64,000 nucleotides of DNA. It comes from Chlamydiota bacterium. Its GTDB lineage: Bacteria; Chlamydiota; Chlamydiia; Chlamydiales; Rhabdochlamydiaceae. The stretch covers positions 166,238 through 230,237 of the forward strand of contig JAJFMD010000002.1 in assembly GCA_021772335.1 (NCBI GenBank). The letters run 5' to 3'. Below the pieces are notes generated by a model, which worked only from the letters and a program-made list of their open reading frames with translations, was not told the origin of the DNA and ran no database searches. Shown here piece by piece: positions 1-9,871 of this stretch. Numbering within the stretch: the stretch's first letter is position 1; each line of letters begins with the position of its first letter. The position numbers and the translations under genes are program-made.

Positions 1-3000
1 TAAATTCCAGTTTCAGCAAGAATAATTTCAGGATCGCCACACACATAGAGATATCTTATGCGCAACATATCAAGCTCAGGGCAACATCCGTTTTCGCCAA
101 GCACTCCTAGAAATTTTGCAAAACCCTCTTCGTCATAGGGATCGCTCTCCATTCGGTCCATATAGTGATCACATAATTGAATTTGAGATTCTCTTTGGTA
201 AGATGCGAATTGTTCTTCATTTTTTTTCATATCATTTAGAAAATCCTCATACGCATTATGAATGACAGTTTTCCCTTTTGATTTTTTCATTGCCTCATTT
301 ACAGTTTTTTTATAGAAATCCGCTCGGTTATTAAGAAAAGCTATCGCCTTTATTACTTCGCAACGGTATCCCACTTGGTAGGAAAAAGGATTTGTAGAAC
401 AATCATATTTAACCAGTTCAGAAACTAAATGAACGCAGATATTTCTAACGTTTGGCATTTGAGACCAAATCTTGAGATCAATGGTCATTAAAGCAATCAC
501 ATAATTAAGATACACCCTTGGAGCTTCTGGATTGCTCATCAATGGATCACTAATAAGCGATCCACTTTTTGGGTCAAGTACAGGAAACACGCGCATTTCT
601 ATCAAAGTAGCCAGTTCATTAAAAACACGCCATTGTTCCGGCGGTTTAACATTTAGATTAGCAATCAGTTTATTGAGTTTCATAACCACAGCTTTAATAT
701 TTACAAGATAATCAAGATCATCAATGATATTTTTCATCGCTTGTATAAGATGTTTACCACACTCAAAAACCACTTTGGACTGTGTTAATGGCAATGCTAC
801 ATAAAGAGCAATCACTCCATTTAAATCGGTTTGTTCTGGTTCGTTTTCTGGCTGCTCATCTTGATTTGACGCAATCTGATGAATACATTCGACACAAATT
901 TGTGATATCGTCTCCAAATAGTTCTTATCTCTATCTGAAAATTCAATTCCATTTATAAAAGATAAAAGATAGTCCATCCCTACTTTTCTTTTCGCTAATT
1001 GATTCTGCGCAAACCAATTAAAAACTTTTAGTTCAAATAACTCGGATTTTTGTAATTCAATGACTGAATGGGTTCTTCTGAAAAATCTAAGCATTGGCAC
1101 TATTTTCTCATCGCTCACAAACCTCATATTATTCATAACAAGCGTAAGAAGATAAGGATAATAAACACTTAACCTTTCAAAAATTGGTAGCTTTTGATTA
1201 TTCCCCGCTATTATTTCTTGAATCGTAATAGCACTCTGATCAAAAATTGAAGGCCTATTTAAGAAAAAATTCAAAAGCTGATTAAAAACATCTTCGGGTA
1301 TTGCATGAGATGTTTGATCCATTTGCACCACACACTCAACCCACTTTTCAAACGCACTATCAGAACATAGCGTTTTAATAAAACAATCGTCTTTCCAATG
1401 TGTTTTAATTAGATCAAATAACTCTGGATTATTCGTTTTTGCTAAATAAGAGATGTAAAAAAACAAAAACCCTTCTTTCCTGTTTTCATCTATGGAGTTA
1501 TATATCGTTTTTATTACTTCAAGGTGCTCCCTTTCTCCCAACTCTAAAAGTCTTTCACAGATATTTTTTAAATTGATATCAATAGCGGTTACATCTTCTA
1601 AATGATAATTTTGAGTATTCGATTTTCTAAGCAAAACCTCGCTTAAATCTGAAAAGAATTTTGCAGATTGAGATTGCATCAAATATGCGACAGTTGCTGT
1701 TAATTGTTCAGCGGTGCATAAATCGCCATTTATAACAGGATAAATTAACGTTTGAAAATGTTCTGCTGCTTGATTGATAATCTCTGAGGCAGGTTCTGAT
1801 TCACTAGCTAAGCGTAAGAGTAAAATTTTTGCACACTCTTCACTAGGAACTTGTTGGCGCTTTATTGCTGGCATCCATAACTTAAGCAAATCTTTTTCCC
1901 ACCCTCTATATGAGCTGTTTTTTATTATTAAAGGGAAAAGTTCTGCAATTTTTTCTATTTCCTCATCATCTCCTTTTTCAAATCGCTGACTGAAAATTAA
2001 AATATCTGTAGAAGAAATTAAGGAGGGCCTAGTAGCGAGCAGATTTAAGCTAGCTCTTCTGCACTCTTCATCTGATGCTGCTTCAACCAACTTTCGGCTG
2101 TATGCCTGACGCTCTTCTCCTCTACTAAGAGACTTGAAATCAGAGAGTTCAAAAACACCTAATCGATATCCTCTATCGAAATAGTTCTCACAATCTTTTT
2201 CACATAGCGTATTTAACAGAGGACGTAGCCCTTTTTTCATTGGATCACTGAGTTTCACTGATAGTGAAATGTGATTAAAAAGCTCGATTTTTTCGGCCAA
2301 TGTAAGCTGATCATTACAATTTACAAGACAAGAGACAGCCAAATGACTTAATGAATCATTAAATTGACTCATTCTTAGAGAGAATAGCTTAAGCAATACC
2401 GGCGCCAATTTTAGCAGATTATCCAAAGAGAGATCCTCAGCATTAACAGAGGCTATATAAGGCAAAAATTCCTGCCGAAGAAGTTCTTTAACCGCCTGGT
2501 TTTTAATAATAACGGGAAAATAACTAGGAAAAAGCACCGTGCTATTTTCTATCAGCTTTTGCCTAAACTTTGGAAGCTCCTTAACCAATGCACTTTGTTC
2601 AATATTAAGCATTAACTGGCAAACGATTGAATAATCCTCAATTTGATCAAGGTTTGTCGCCAATAACTCAAGAATTTTGCTCCCATATAATCTACAAAAT
2701 TCGAGCATTCCGTTTTTTTCTTCCAAGCATTTATTAAGGAAGCTTAATATTTTGGGGATATTTTTTTCTTCAATGTATAAACGAAGCAATGTTTCATTTT
2801 CCAAATGGAGAATTTCTGTTTCATTTTTATAGCGACCAAATATTATGCAAATAAGATCTATTGCATCTTTATTTTGGTTGGCATCTTTATTTTGGCTAAT
2901 GCAATGAAGGAAGGCTTTTTGCAAAGTATTCTCTTGCTCACAATTTAATTCTGAAACAATTTGACTTGCTGCGCTTCTTTGAAGTTCTTTTTCAATCTCT

Positions 3001-5528
3001 GCTTCCAAACGTTTTAATAAGATAAGACTATGGCTAAAAGTCAGAATTTTTTCGAGATCATGAACAGACAACGAACTTAACACTTCACAAAGGACAGAGA
3101 GATCTCCGGTGTGAAAATAATCATCGCTAAATACAGTATCTGAGATCATTCTTTTATTTAGAAAGGGCTTCCAATTTGAGTCGTGACTTAAAGCGATGTA
3201 AAAAGGGATCGCTGCATCCTTTTGCTTCATAAAATAGGCATTTAGAAATTTCTGTACTTGCTCTTTAGATACTGCTGGAGCAGCTGCTTTATGTTTACCT
3301 TTGCTCGGTCTCGAAGATGATCCTTGACTGAAATTTGCTTGTAAAAGCTCTCTTTCAAGCAACTTCGCTAAAGGAGGCTCTAACGGCGGGTTAGTTTGAG
3401 ATAAAGGTCTTAACACGATGTCTTTAATCCGCTCCTTGGGATTAACGATAAGATCAATTGCCAGTCGTTCATTTTCATAAAGGCTTCCATTTTCAATTTT
3501 CTTTAGTTCGCTATCGATTTTCATCAATTCGTTGTTGGCATAAGGGAAGGGACTGTTTTTATCGATACATTGAAAAACAAGGAAGTTAATGATCTTAGGA
3601 ATAACAGCAGACAGTCCTTTTGTTACGACAAACCCTAAAATTGCTTGCGCACAATGAGAATTGGATAAATAGGAATCCAAGTTACGATGCAATACAATTT
3701 GCATTTGGCGTATATTGACATCGTTGATGAAAGTTTTTTGATATAATTCGTTTGCGCACTCGAGCCAGTCTGCAAATAGCGCACTATTCGCCTCTTCATT
3801 ATTTAGCCTCTGCAAGAGGTAATACTTCCATTCTAAGCTAGGCAATTTTGACTCTTTGTCGAAATCAGAAACAAGTTGCTTCATTTCATCGACAGACAAA
3901 TAAGATATAATTTTCCTTATTCTTTCTTGATTCCATCTCAGCTTGCTCTCATTTGATAAAGAAATAAAAGCATTGATCACTTTTCTGTGCTGCGCATTTT
4001 CAAGAAGAGGCATTAAATCGAGTATAGTGCGTTCAAATTCCTCAAACTCTACTAGAACAGGTCGGTTTTTTTCTTTGCCATCACTCTCTTTGATTAGGTT
4101 CAATTTTATTAACTGAACATAGTTTTCTAGCCAAACCTCAAAACCAATGAGCTTGTTTTGTGCGCTGCCAGCAAAAGGTTCTTTAGGCAAACACACTTCT
4201 AGAAGTTTCGATATAACGACTTGTTTAATATCGGTCCCTAGTTCAGCAGCATTGAGATTAAATACTAAGGCGTAAAAATCTCTCAGTTCTTTCGGATTTT
4301 TAGCAATTTCTAAGCAATCGATTGTAAAACACCGCTCTACGGGGAAAAACCATCCTCCCTCTTGCTGCACTGACAGTGGTTTTGAAAAGAATAGTGTTTG
4401 CTGCAACTTCTTATGATTTTTTATAGAATGATATAACCATCCTGCTTTGACTAGAGGGAATACATCACTAATTTCATTTTGTTCGAGTACATTTAAAGCT
4501 TCTAATGCGAGTGCATGATTTGAACATATCTCTTTGAGACATGGAATAAAAAATTTCAAGGAGCTTTGATACTCATTTAATTTTCCATTTAATTTTAACT
4601 GATCGATCAACAACAAGAAAAATCCCATTGCTCGATCGGGGAATTGATTGTAATGACTGATTATTTGGGTATTAACAGTGCTAAAAAAAATAGGGCCAGG
4701 TGATGTAGCGTAAGCAAAAGCTTCGAATGATTTACGCTCTAAATCGGGATTTGATAGGAAGCCTTGTGTCATTTTTTGGATATTTCTCAATAGCACTCTT
4801 GGAGTAAGCGGCTTAGAATGACTTAGCCGCAAAATCCCCTGCTCTAAATCTTCGATTCCTTGCGCTAGTTTTTCTGCAGTTGTATCATCTTGAACTCCAC
4901 CATAAGTTAATTTGGGCTCATCCCAATCAACTTCCAAGCCATCGATTATGAAATCTGTTTCATACTTTTCCGGCAAAAAAAACTTCAGTTCGACATCGCC
5001 AAGGCGAACCCACGAAAAACCCAAATCATCGTTGTGCACCTTATTATTGAAAAATGAGAGCAGAATGACCAACTTAAGATGCTCATCGGGAACATGACCA
5101 AAATCAACTTTCATCCTAGGGACAAAAAAATCAGCAACGTATCCGACGCATTTGCCAATATCGTCACGTTTTAGATAAAAGATAATATCGCGATCACCGT
5201 AGGGAATATCCCCATAAATATGTTGAGCCGCCCCACCAGAAATGACCGTACGCTCTATATCAAGCTTAGTTTTAAGATATCTTGAGAGAAGAATAAAGTC
5301 ATATTGGTTAAAGTTTAAAAAGTGCAAATTTTGAACTGTTTTACCAGGAAGATACTTAGCAAGAATCGCGTGATTCGAAGGATGGATTTCTGTTACAAAT
5401 GCCTTGATCTTTTTCCAGCGTTCTATAGCTGGCTCTGCTAATTTAAGATGATTTGCAGCAGCAAAAGCCTCAGGAGTATGAATACTTCCATTTGCTACTT
5501 TGGATGATGGATCTACTAATAATGACAT
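1..5528 (-). CDS. Giant protein with N-terminal TENT5/FAM46-like nucleotidyltransferase domain (C-terminus outside window)
   Basis: Reading the minus strand from ATG at 5528, the frame stays open to position 1, so at least 1,842 codons are present and the C-terminus is missing. Residues about 90-200 carry a nucleotidyltransferase signature: Gly98-Gly99 in ISGGAAQHIY, Asp112-x-Asp114 in YGDRDIIFYL, and Glu180 in GDVELKFFL. This spacing and wording match TENT5/FAM46 non-canonical poly(A) polymerases (a GSAA loop, KDLDLIF and VELKF). A YGG segment and a later LLRNIQKMTQGF stretch may match the rest of that fold. From about residue 230 on, the protein is Leu/Lys/Glu-rich helical sequence without a recognised repeat, broken near residues 735-755 by a basic, Ser/Pro/Ala-rich linker (SSSRPSKGKHKAAAPA). 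No signal peptide or membrane segment was seen. The reading frame is certain; the domain call is by motif only. Substrate and location are unknown; a host-directed effector is possible but inferred. Confidence 0.85.
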   Translation of the reverse strand, partial: MSLLVDPSSKVANGSIHTPEAFAAANHLKLAEPAIERWKKIKAFVTEIHPSNHAILAKYLPGKTVQNLHFLNFNQYDFILLSRYLKTKLDIERTVISGGAAQHIYGDIPYGDRDIIFYLKRDDIGKCVGYVADFFVPRMKVDFGHVPDEHLKLVILLSFFNNKVHNDDLGFSWVRLGDVELKFFLPEKYETDFIIDGLEVDWDEPKLTYGGVQDDTTAEKLAQGIEDLEQGILRLSHSKPLTPRVLLRNIQKMTQGFLSNPDLERKSFEAFAYATSPGPIFFSTVNTQIISHYNQFPDRAMGFFLLLIDQLKLNGKLNEYQSSLKFFIPCLKEICSNHALALEALNVLEQNEISDVFPLVKAGWLYHSIKNHKKLQQTLFFSKPLSVQQEGGWFFPVERCFTIDCLEIAKNPKELRDFYALVFNLNAAELGTDIKQVVISKLLEVCLPKEPFAGSAQNKLIGFEVWLENYVQLIKLNLIKESDGKEKNRPVLVEFEEFERTILDLMPLLENAQHRKVINAFISLSNESKLRWNQERIRKIISYLSVDEMKQLVSDFDKESKLPSLEWKYYLLQRLNNEEANSALFADWLECANELYQKTFINDVNIRQMQIVLHRNLDSYLSNSHCAQAILGFVVTKGLSAVIPKIINFLVFQCIDKNSPFPYANNELMKIDSELKKIENGSLYENERLAIDLIVNPKERIKDIVLRPLSQTNPPLEPPLAKLLERELLQANFSQGSSSRPSKGKHKAAAPAVSKEQVQKFLNAYFMKQKDAAIPFYIALSHDSNWKPFLNKRMISDTVFSDDYFHTGDLSVLCEVLSSLSVHDLEKILTFSHSLILLKRLEAEIEKELQRSAASQIVSELNCEQENTLQKAFLHCISQNKDANQNKDAIDLICIIFGRYKNETEILHLENETLLRLYIEEKNIPKILSFLNKCLEEKNGMLEFCRLYGSKILELLATNLDQIEDYSIVCQLMLNIEQSALVKELPKFRQKLIENSTVLFPSYFPVIIKNQAVKELLRQEFLPYIASVNAEDLSLDNLLKLAPVLLKLFSLRMSQFNDSLSHLAVSCLVNCNDQLTLAEKIELFNHISLSVKLSDPMKKGLRPLLNTLCEKDCENYFDRGYRLGVFELSDFKSLSRGEERQAYSRKLVEAASDEECRRASLNLLATRPSLISSTDILIFSQRFEKGDDEEIEKIAELFPLIIKNSSYRGWEKDLLKLWMPAIKRQQVPSEECAKILLLRLASESEPASEIINQAAEHFQTLIYPVINGDLCTAEQLTATVAYLMQSQSAKFFSDLSEVLLRKSNTQNYHLEDVTAIDINLKNICERLLELGEREHLEVIKTIYNSIDENRKEGFLFFYISYLAKTNNPELFDLIKTHWKDDCFIKTLCSDSAFEKWVECVVQMDQTSHAIPEDVFNQLLNFFLNRPSIFDQSAITIQEIIAGNNQKLPIFERLSVYYPYLLTLVMNNMRFVSDEKIVPMLRFFRRTHSVIELQKSELFELKVFNWFAQNQLAKRKVGMDYLLSFINGIEFSDRDKNYLETISQICVECIHQIASNQDEQPENEPEQTDLNGVIALYVALPLTQSKVVFECGKHLIQAMKNIIDDLDYLVNIKAVVMKLNKLIANLNVKPPEQWRVFNELATLIEMRVFPVLDPKSGSLISDPLMSNPEAPRVYLNYVIALMTIDLKIWSQMPNVRNICVHLVSELVKYDCSTNPFSYQVGYRCEVIKAIAFLNNRADFYKKTVNEAMKKSKGKTVIHNAYEDFLNDMKKNEEQFASYQRESQIQLCDHYMDRMESDPYDEEGFAKFLGVLGENGCCPELDMLRIRYLYVCGDPEIILAETGI

Positions 5529-5579
5529 ATTGCAAAATTTTATTGATTAATTTTTCAAGTATTATAATTAAACAAGAGA

Positions 5580-5595
5580 TTGTCCGAAAGGACAA
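5580..5595. other. Perfect 6-bp stem hairpin with GAAA loop
   Basis: TTGTCC-GAAA-GGACAA forms a perfect stem with a GNRA-type tetraloop on the plus strand. It sits in the AT-rich 148-bp gap between the divergent giant gene (start 5528) and the membrane-protein gene (start 5677). No T-run follows, so a terminator is unlikely; it could be a leader structure or an operator. Confidence 0.5.
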
Positions 5596-5676
5596 ATAAT
5601 AATAAAAAAGACTTGATGATATATTACTTTTAAACTATTTATAAGAATATTAAGAAAGATGGTTTTAATATTTTAA

Positions 5677-6144
5677 ATGCTAGAATTAAATAAATTTGTA
5701 CCAGCATTACTTCTTATTTGCTTTATTACATCATTATTAATGACAGGCATTATTTGGTTTATACAAGTCGTTCATTATAGAGTGTTTAAGTATTCAGCAG
5801 AAGACAAGTCTCACCGCCTATTCACTAAAAACATTCGCCGCACTAAACATGTACTCTATCCAATTATGACAACTGAGCTCATATCAACAGCAATACTTGT
5901 TTTTATGCCTCTTCCAGAACAAATTGCCTTTTTTATTTATATTAGCGCTCTTTTTCTACTTATTATTTGGATTTCAACCTTGATGATTCAGTTTCCTTGC
6001 CTGCAAAAGATGAAAAAAGGTTATGACCACAAATTGATGCTCTTCCTTAGAAAAACAAATTGGATACGCACTTGCTCTTGGACATTGCGTTCCTTAGCCC
6101 TGCTTATCGCCTTTATTTATTTGTTTTATCCAATACCTGCATAG
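5677..6144 (+). CDS. Conserved four-helix integral membrane protein of unknown function
   Basis: 155 residues with four hydrophobic segments at roughly 8-32, 60-82, 84-108 and 131-152. The first helix leads into IWFIQVVHYRVF, a basic HRLFTKNIRRTKHV stretch follows, and a second loop carries FLRKTNWIRTCSW. I recognise this arrangement (MTGxIWFxQxVHY near the start, TNWIRT near the end) from an uncharacterised bacterial inner-membrane family, but I know no function for it. It is divergent from the giant gene, and its last 32 bp overlap tail to tail with the end of acetate kinase. No strong ribosome-binding site lies just before the ATG. Confidence 0.75.
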   Translation: MLELNKFVPALLLICFITSLLMTGIIWFIQVVHYRVFKYSAEDKSHRLFTKNIRRTKHVLYPIMTTELISTAILVFMPLPEQIAFFIYISALFLLIIWISTLMIQFPCLQKMKKGYDHKLMLFLRKTNWIRTCSWTLRSLALLIAFIYLFYPIPA

Positions 6145-7264
6145 CTATAGACAACTCTTCTTGAGCGGGAATGACACATACAGAGACTTTACTATCCGAT
6201 GATGAAATAATGCGTGGATTTTCAGAATGCTGCTGATTTTTCTCGCCGTCAATCTTGACTCCTAGAAATGCGAGCTTTTCACAAATCTTAGAGCGCACTT
6301 CCAAAGAATTTTCGCCTATGCCTCCAGTGAATACCAGTGCATCGACTCCTTGAAGTGAAGCGATCATTGCTCCGCTTAATATTTGTATGCGATGCAAAAA
6401 GACCTGATACGCGAATTCGCAATCTTCGCTCTCCTGCTTTAGAATTTCTTTCAGATCTCCTGAAAATCCGCTAAGACCAAGAAGGCCACTTTGAAAATTG
6501 AGCATATGATCGAGTTCTTCTACACTGATCCATTTTTCTTTGAGCATATAGAGTAAAACACCAGGATCGATTTGACCTGAGCGCGTATTCATTACCAAGC
6601 CATCAAGCGGGGTGAATCCCATCGTTGTTTCAATGCTGCGTCCATCACGTACAGCACAAAGAGAGCTGCCTGCTCCCAAATGAAAGATTAGCAAGCGCTG
6701 ATGCTCCTTTAAAAGCTCTTGGGCAATTTCTGTACAATACTGATAATTGATCCCATGAAACCCATACTTCTTAATTCCTTGATCACGCCATTTCTTTTCA
6801 ATTGCATAAGCAGACGATTCTAGAGGAATCGTTGTATGAAATGTCGTATCGAAGAAAGCATATTGCTTTGTTTTAGGAAAATGCTTAGTAAGATGATCGA
6901 TCACTTCAAGCTGAGGCCCATTATGCAAAGGAGCTAATATGCTCACTTTCTCAAGCTCAGAGCGCACATTTTCATCGATGATTACTTCTTCAATATAACT
7001 TCCTCCATGAACAATGCGATGAGCGATCTGATCGATTTGATGATCTTTAAGAATCTCTAGAACTTTTTCAACAGCATCTCCCATTGATGCAATTGTGATT
7101 TTTTGATTTTGATGAGCACTTTCTAGATACGCATCACGAAAATCTTCATGCCAATGAATCTTGCCCTTCCAAATCTGCCGTAACTGCTTATCATAGCGAA
7201 ACAAAACGCATTTTAAGCTGCTAGAACCCGCGTTGAAAACAAGAAGATTTAGCTCCATTTCCAT
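6113..7264 (-). CDS. ackA: Acetate kinase
   Basis: Interconverts acetyl phosphate + ADP and acetate + ATP in the cytoplasm. The 383-residue protein begins with the ASKHA-fold phosphate loop (LLVFNAGSSSLKC), then has HRIVHGG, FDTTFHTTIP with YGFHG following, the HLGAGSSLCAV loop, and the GGIGENS signature near the C-terminus; all are standard acetate-kinase motifs. Its length is a little under the usual 400. The start overlaps the end of the phosphoketolase gene by 16 nt (ATG at 7264, or ATG at 7258 two codons later), so the two are surely co-transcribed and probably translationally coupled. In this setting it cashes in acetyl phosphate for ATP. The 3' end overlaps the convergent membrane-protein gene. 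Confidence 0.95.
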   Translation of the reverse strand: MEMELNLLVFNAGSSSLKCVLFRYDKQLRQIWKGKIHWHEDFRDAYLESAHQNQKITIASMGDAVEKVLEILKDHQIDQIAHRIVHGGSYIEEVIIDENVRSELEKVSILAPLHNGPQLEVIDHLTKHFPKTKQYAFFDTTFHTTIPLESSAYAIEKKWRDQGIKKYGFHGINYQYCTEIAQELLKEHQRLLIFHLGAGSSLCAVRDGRSIETTMGFTPLDGLVMNTRSGQIDPGVLLYMLKEKWISVEELDHMLNFQSGLLGLSGFSGDLKEILKQESEDCEFAYQVFLHRIQILSGAMIASLQGVDALVFTGGIGENSLEVRSKICEKLAFLGVKIDGEKNQQHSENPRIISSSDSKVSVCVIPAQEELSIAMQVLDKTNK

Positions 7265-9678
7265 TCGGCAATCTCTTCAGGATCATTACCATGCTCTTTG
7301 ATATAATCCTTAAACCATTGCAAGAGGTATTCATAATGAGAAATACGCTCATTAGCCTCTGCTTGAACTTTAGGATTATTCTTAGAAGCTAAGCGAATAG
7401 CCTGCATAATTATGTGAAAACGACTTGTGCCATTGCGCACACACATATCAAAGGGTGTTGTTGTCGTTCCCTCTTCTTGATAGCCATTAATAATAAAACG
7501 CTGTGATTGATTGCGTTGAAAGATCAATTGTTTCACAGCAGAAGGATAACCGTGAAAATTGATAATCACAGGGCGATCTGAAGTAAATAAAGAATTAAAC
7601 ATCTCATCATCAAGTCCATGAGGATGAAGTGTTTCTTTTTCTAAAATCAACAAGTCAGTGACATTGACAACGCGTACGCGCAACTCGGGCATTTCTTGAC
7701 GCAAAATGTGTGCGGCAGCCATCACTTCCAGATGAGGATTATCTCCAATGCCAACTAAAACGACATCAGGATTAACACCTTCATCAGTACTTGCCCATTT
7801 CCAGACAGAAGCTCCTGCCCTACAATGAACAACAGCCTCATCCATCGTTAGCCACTGCGGCATCTGCTGTTTTCCCGCAACAACGAGATTGATGTATCCT
7901 TTACTCTCAAGAACATGATCAAATGTGCTAATTAAACAATTCGCATCAGGTGGTAGATAAATCCGCGCAATATTAGCCTTTTTATTGAGCAACGTATTGA
8001 TGAAGCCAGGACTTTGATGTGAGAAGCCATTGTGCTCTTGACGCCACAAAGTTGATGTTTCTAAATAGTTAAGAGACGCAACTGTTTTACGCCATTCCAC
8101 TTCACGGCTAAATTTTAAAAACTTCGCATATTGCTCCATCATCGTCGCAGCAATTGCCAAAAACGCTTCATAAGAGGGAAACATGCCATGTCTTCCAGTA
8201 AGCAAATAGCCTTGTAGCCAACCTTGGCAAGTGTGTTCACTAAGGATTTCACATACCCTTCCACCATGGGAACTAATTGGTCCATCTACTGACTTAATCG
8301 GCCATTGATAATCGCGCTTAGTCACTTCAAATACCGCACCCAAGCGATTTGATTGCAATTCGTCTGGAGAAAAAATACGGAAATTAAAAGGATTGTCGCG
8401 AATCATATCACGTAAATAATTCCCAAGTTCACCAACATTGCCCGTACGATTCGCACCACGATCGCTTAAATCACCTTTTCCTTTTATGCCAGGCTGCACT
8501 TCGTAGTCAAAAATATTGGGTAGTTCGAGAGCTTTATACATATCCCCACCAAAAGTATGAGGATTAGAACCCATGCGGCGATCTCCCTTGGGGCATGCAT
8601 CTAACAAGTCTTGATTGGGCCGCTGATTTTCATCTAGCAATTCTTCGATTTTGTAAGATCTTAGCCAATTTTCAACCAATTTTAAATGCTCTTTGTTTGT
8701 TCTAACATCTGTCACAGGAACCTGATGCGCACGGAAAGAGCCTTCAATTGGGAGTCCATCAAGTTCTTTAATTCCCGTCCAACCTTTTAATGATCGTAAA
8801 ATTAGCATAGGCCATTGGGGCTTCTTAATGGGATTGCCTTCTCTAGCCGCTTTCTGTATTCCAATGATTTCCCTATACGCCCAATCAAAAGAGGCAAAAA
8901 TATCTGCATGAAGATCTGTATCTTGAATAATCCGCACCTGATAGCCATAGCCTGTAAATAGATAGGTCAGCTCATCATCATCCATCGTACCAAATAAAGT
9001 GGGATTGGAAATCTTGTAACCATTGGCATGCAGAATTGGTAATACCATGCCCGATTCAGCTGGATCGATAAACTTGTGACTGTGCCATGCTGTTGCTGTG
9101 GGACCTGTCTCTGCCTCGCCATCGCCAATGATACAAGCAGTAATCAAATCGGGATTATCCATGACAGACCCATATGCAGTTGCAAGCGCGTAACCGAGCT
9201 CTCCCCCTTCATGAATAGTTCCAGGAAGCCCTGGATATAGGTGACTTGGAAATCCCCCGGGCCATGAAAAACGCTTAATGAGATTTTCGAGTCCCCTTTT
9301 ATCAACAGTGAGTTCTGGATAAAACTTTTCTAAAGAACCTTCTAAAAACAAGTTCGCTAAATTCGCAGGAGCTCCATGCCCCGGTCCTGTTACAAGAAGC
9401 ATATTGAGATTATAAGAACGAATTAAGCGATTGAGATGCGCATAAATCAGATTAATTCCAGGAGTTGTTCCCCAATGACCTAGCAAGCGTTCTTTAATGT
9501 GATGGGCTTCTAGCGGTTGCTCCAAGAGAAAGTTGTCTTTTAAGTACAGTTGCGAAGCTGCAATGTAATTCACTAAACGAAAATATCTTTCTAATCGCTC
9601 TAACTCTGCTCTTTGTACTTCACGACACTTTTTTACATCGATTTGGTCGCTAAACTCAAAAGGTTTTTCAAAAGCCAT
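7249..9678 (-). CDS. xfp: Xylulose-5-phosphate/fructose-6-phosphate phosphoketolase
   Basis: A thiamine-diphosphate enzyme that cleaves xylulose 5-P (or fructose 6-P) with phosphate to acetyl phosphate plus glyceraldehyde 3-P (or erythrose 4-P). The 809-residue length is typical. Hallmarks in order are GHWGTTPGINLIYAHLNR near residue 67, TGPGHGAPA, EGGELGYALATAYG, the ThDP-binding GDGEAETGPTA, HANGYKISNPT, SHGGRVCEILSEH and the C-terminal HGLDDEMFNSLF region. It is immediately upstream of and overlaps ackA, giving a complete route from pentose phosphate to acetate plus ATP. Phosphoketolases are common in lactic acid bacteria and scattered elsewhere; the pair is not part of the core metabolism of Chlamydia itself, so lateral acquisition is plausible (inference). 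The upstream 193 bp are AT-rich and presumably hold the promoter. Confidence 0.97.
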   Translation of the reverse strand: MAFEKPFEFSDQIDVKKCREVQRAELERLERYFRLVNYIAASQLYLKDNFLLEQPLEAHHIKERLLGHWGTTPGINLIYAHLNRLIRSYNLNMLLVTGPGHGAPANLANLFLEGSLEKFYPELTVDKRGLENLIKRFSWPGGFPSHLYPGLPGTIHEGGELGYALATAYGSVMDNPDLITACIIGDGEAETGPTATAWHSHKFIDPAESGMVLPILHANGYKISNPTLFGTMDDDELTYLFTGYGYQVRIIQDTDLHADIFASFDWAYREIIGIQKAAREGNPIKKPQWPMLILRSLKGWTGIKELDGLPIEGSFRAHQVPVTDVRTNKEHLKLVENWLRSYKIEELLDENQRPNQDLLDACPKGDRRMGSNPHTFGGDMYKALELPNIFDYEVQPGIKGKGDLSDRGANRTGNVGELGNYLRDMIRDNPFNFRIFSPDELQSNRLGAVFEVTKRDYQWPIKSVDGPISSHGGRVCEILSEHTCQGWLQGYLLTGRHGMFPSYEAFLAIAATMMEQYAKFLKFSREVEWRKTVASLNYLETSTLWRQEHNGFSHQSPGFINTLLNKKANIARIYLPPDANCLISTFDHVLESKGYINLVVAGKQQMPQWLTMDEAVVHCRAGASVWKWASTDEGVNPDVVLVGIGDNPHLEVMAAAHILRQEMPELRVRVVNVTDLLILEKETLHPHGLDDEMFNSLFTSDRPVIINFHGYPSAVKQLIFQRNQSQRFIINGYQEEGTTTTPFDMCVRNGTSRFHIIMQAIRLASKNNPKVQAEANERISHYEYLLQWFKDYIKEHGNDPEEIAEWKWS

Positions 9679-9848
9679 TACTTTTCCCCTATAAACACTC
9701 TTATTAGTATCTATAACAAAAGCATAATATAAAATTCACATTTTTTAATTTATAATGCATAAATTTATTTCGACAAAAACAGCAGAAGCACTATTATATA
9801 AACCTTTACCTTCAATATTGAGAAAAAAACGAACAACTAAAAAAATTT

Positions 9849-9862
9849 AATACTTTAGTATT
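9849..9862. promoter_or_regulatory. Short inverted repeat upstream of hicA
   Basis: AATACT-TT-AGTATT, a perfect 6-bp inverted repeat 9 bp before the first possible hicA start. Together with the larger palindrome at 9901 it may form part of the autoregulatory region of the toxin-antitoxin operon. Function is inferred from position only. Confidence 0.35.
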
Positions 9863-9871
9863 TAGATAGTT

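Noticed and set aside
1774..1989. 71-codon plus-strand frame within the giant gene
   Set aside because: Antisense to a long open frame that is coding throughout; no start signals.
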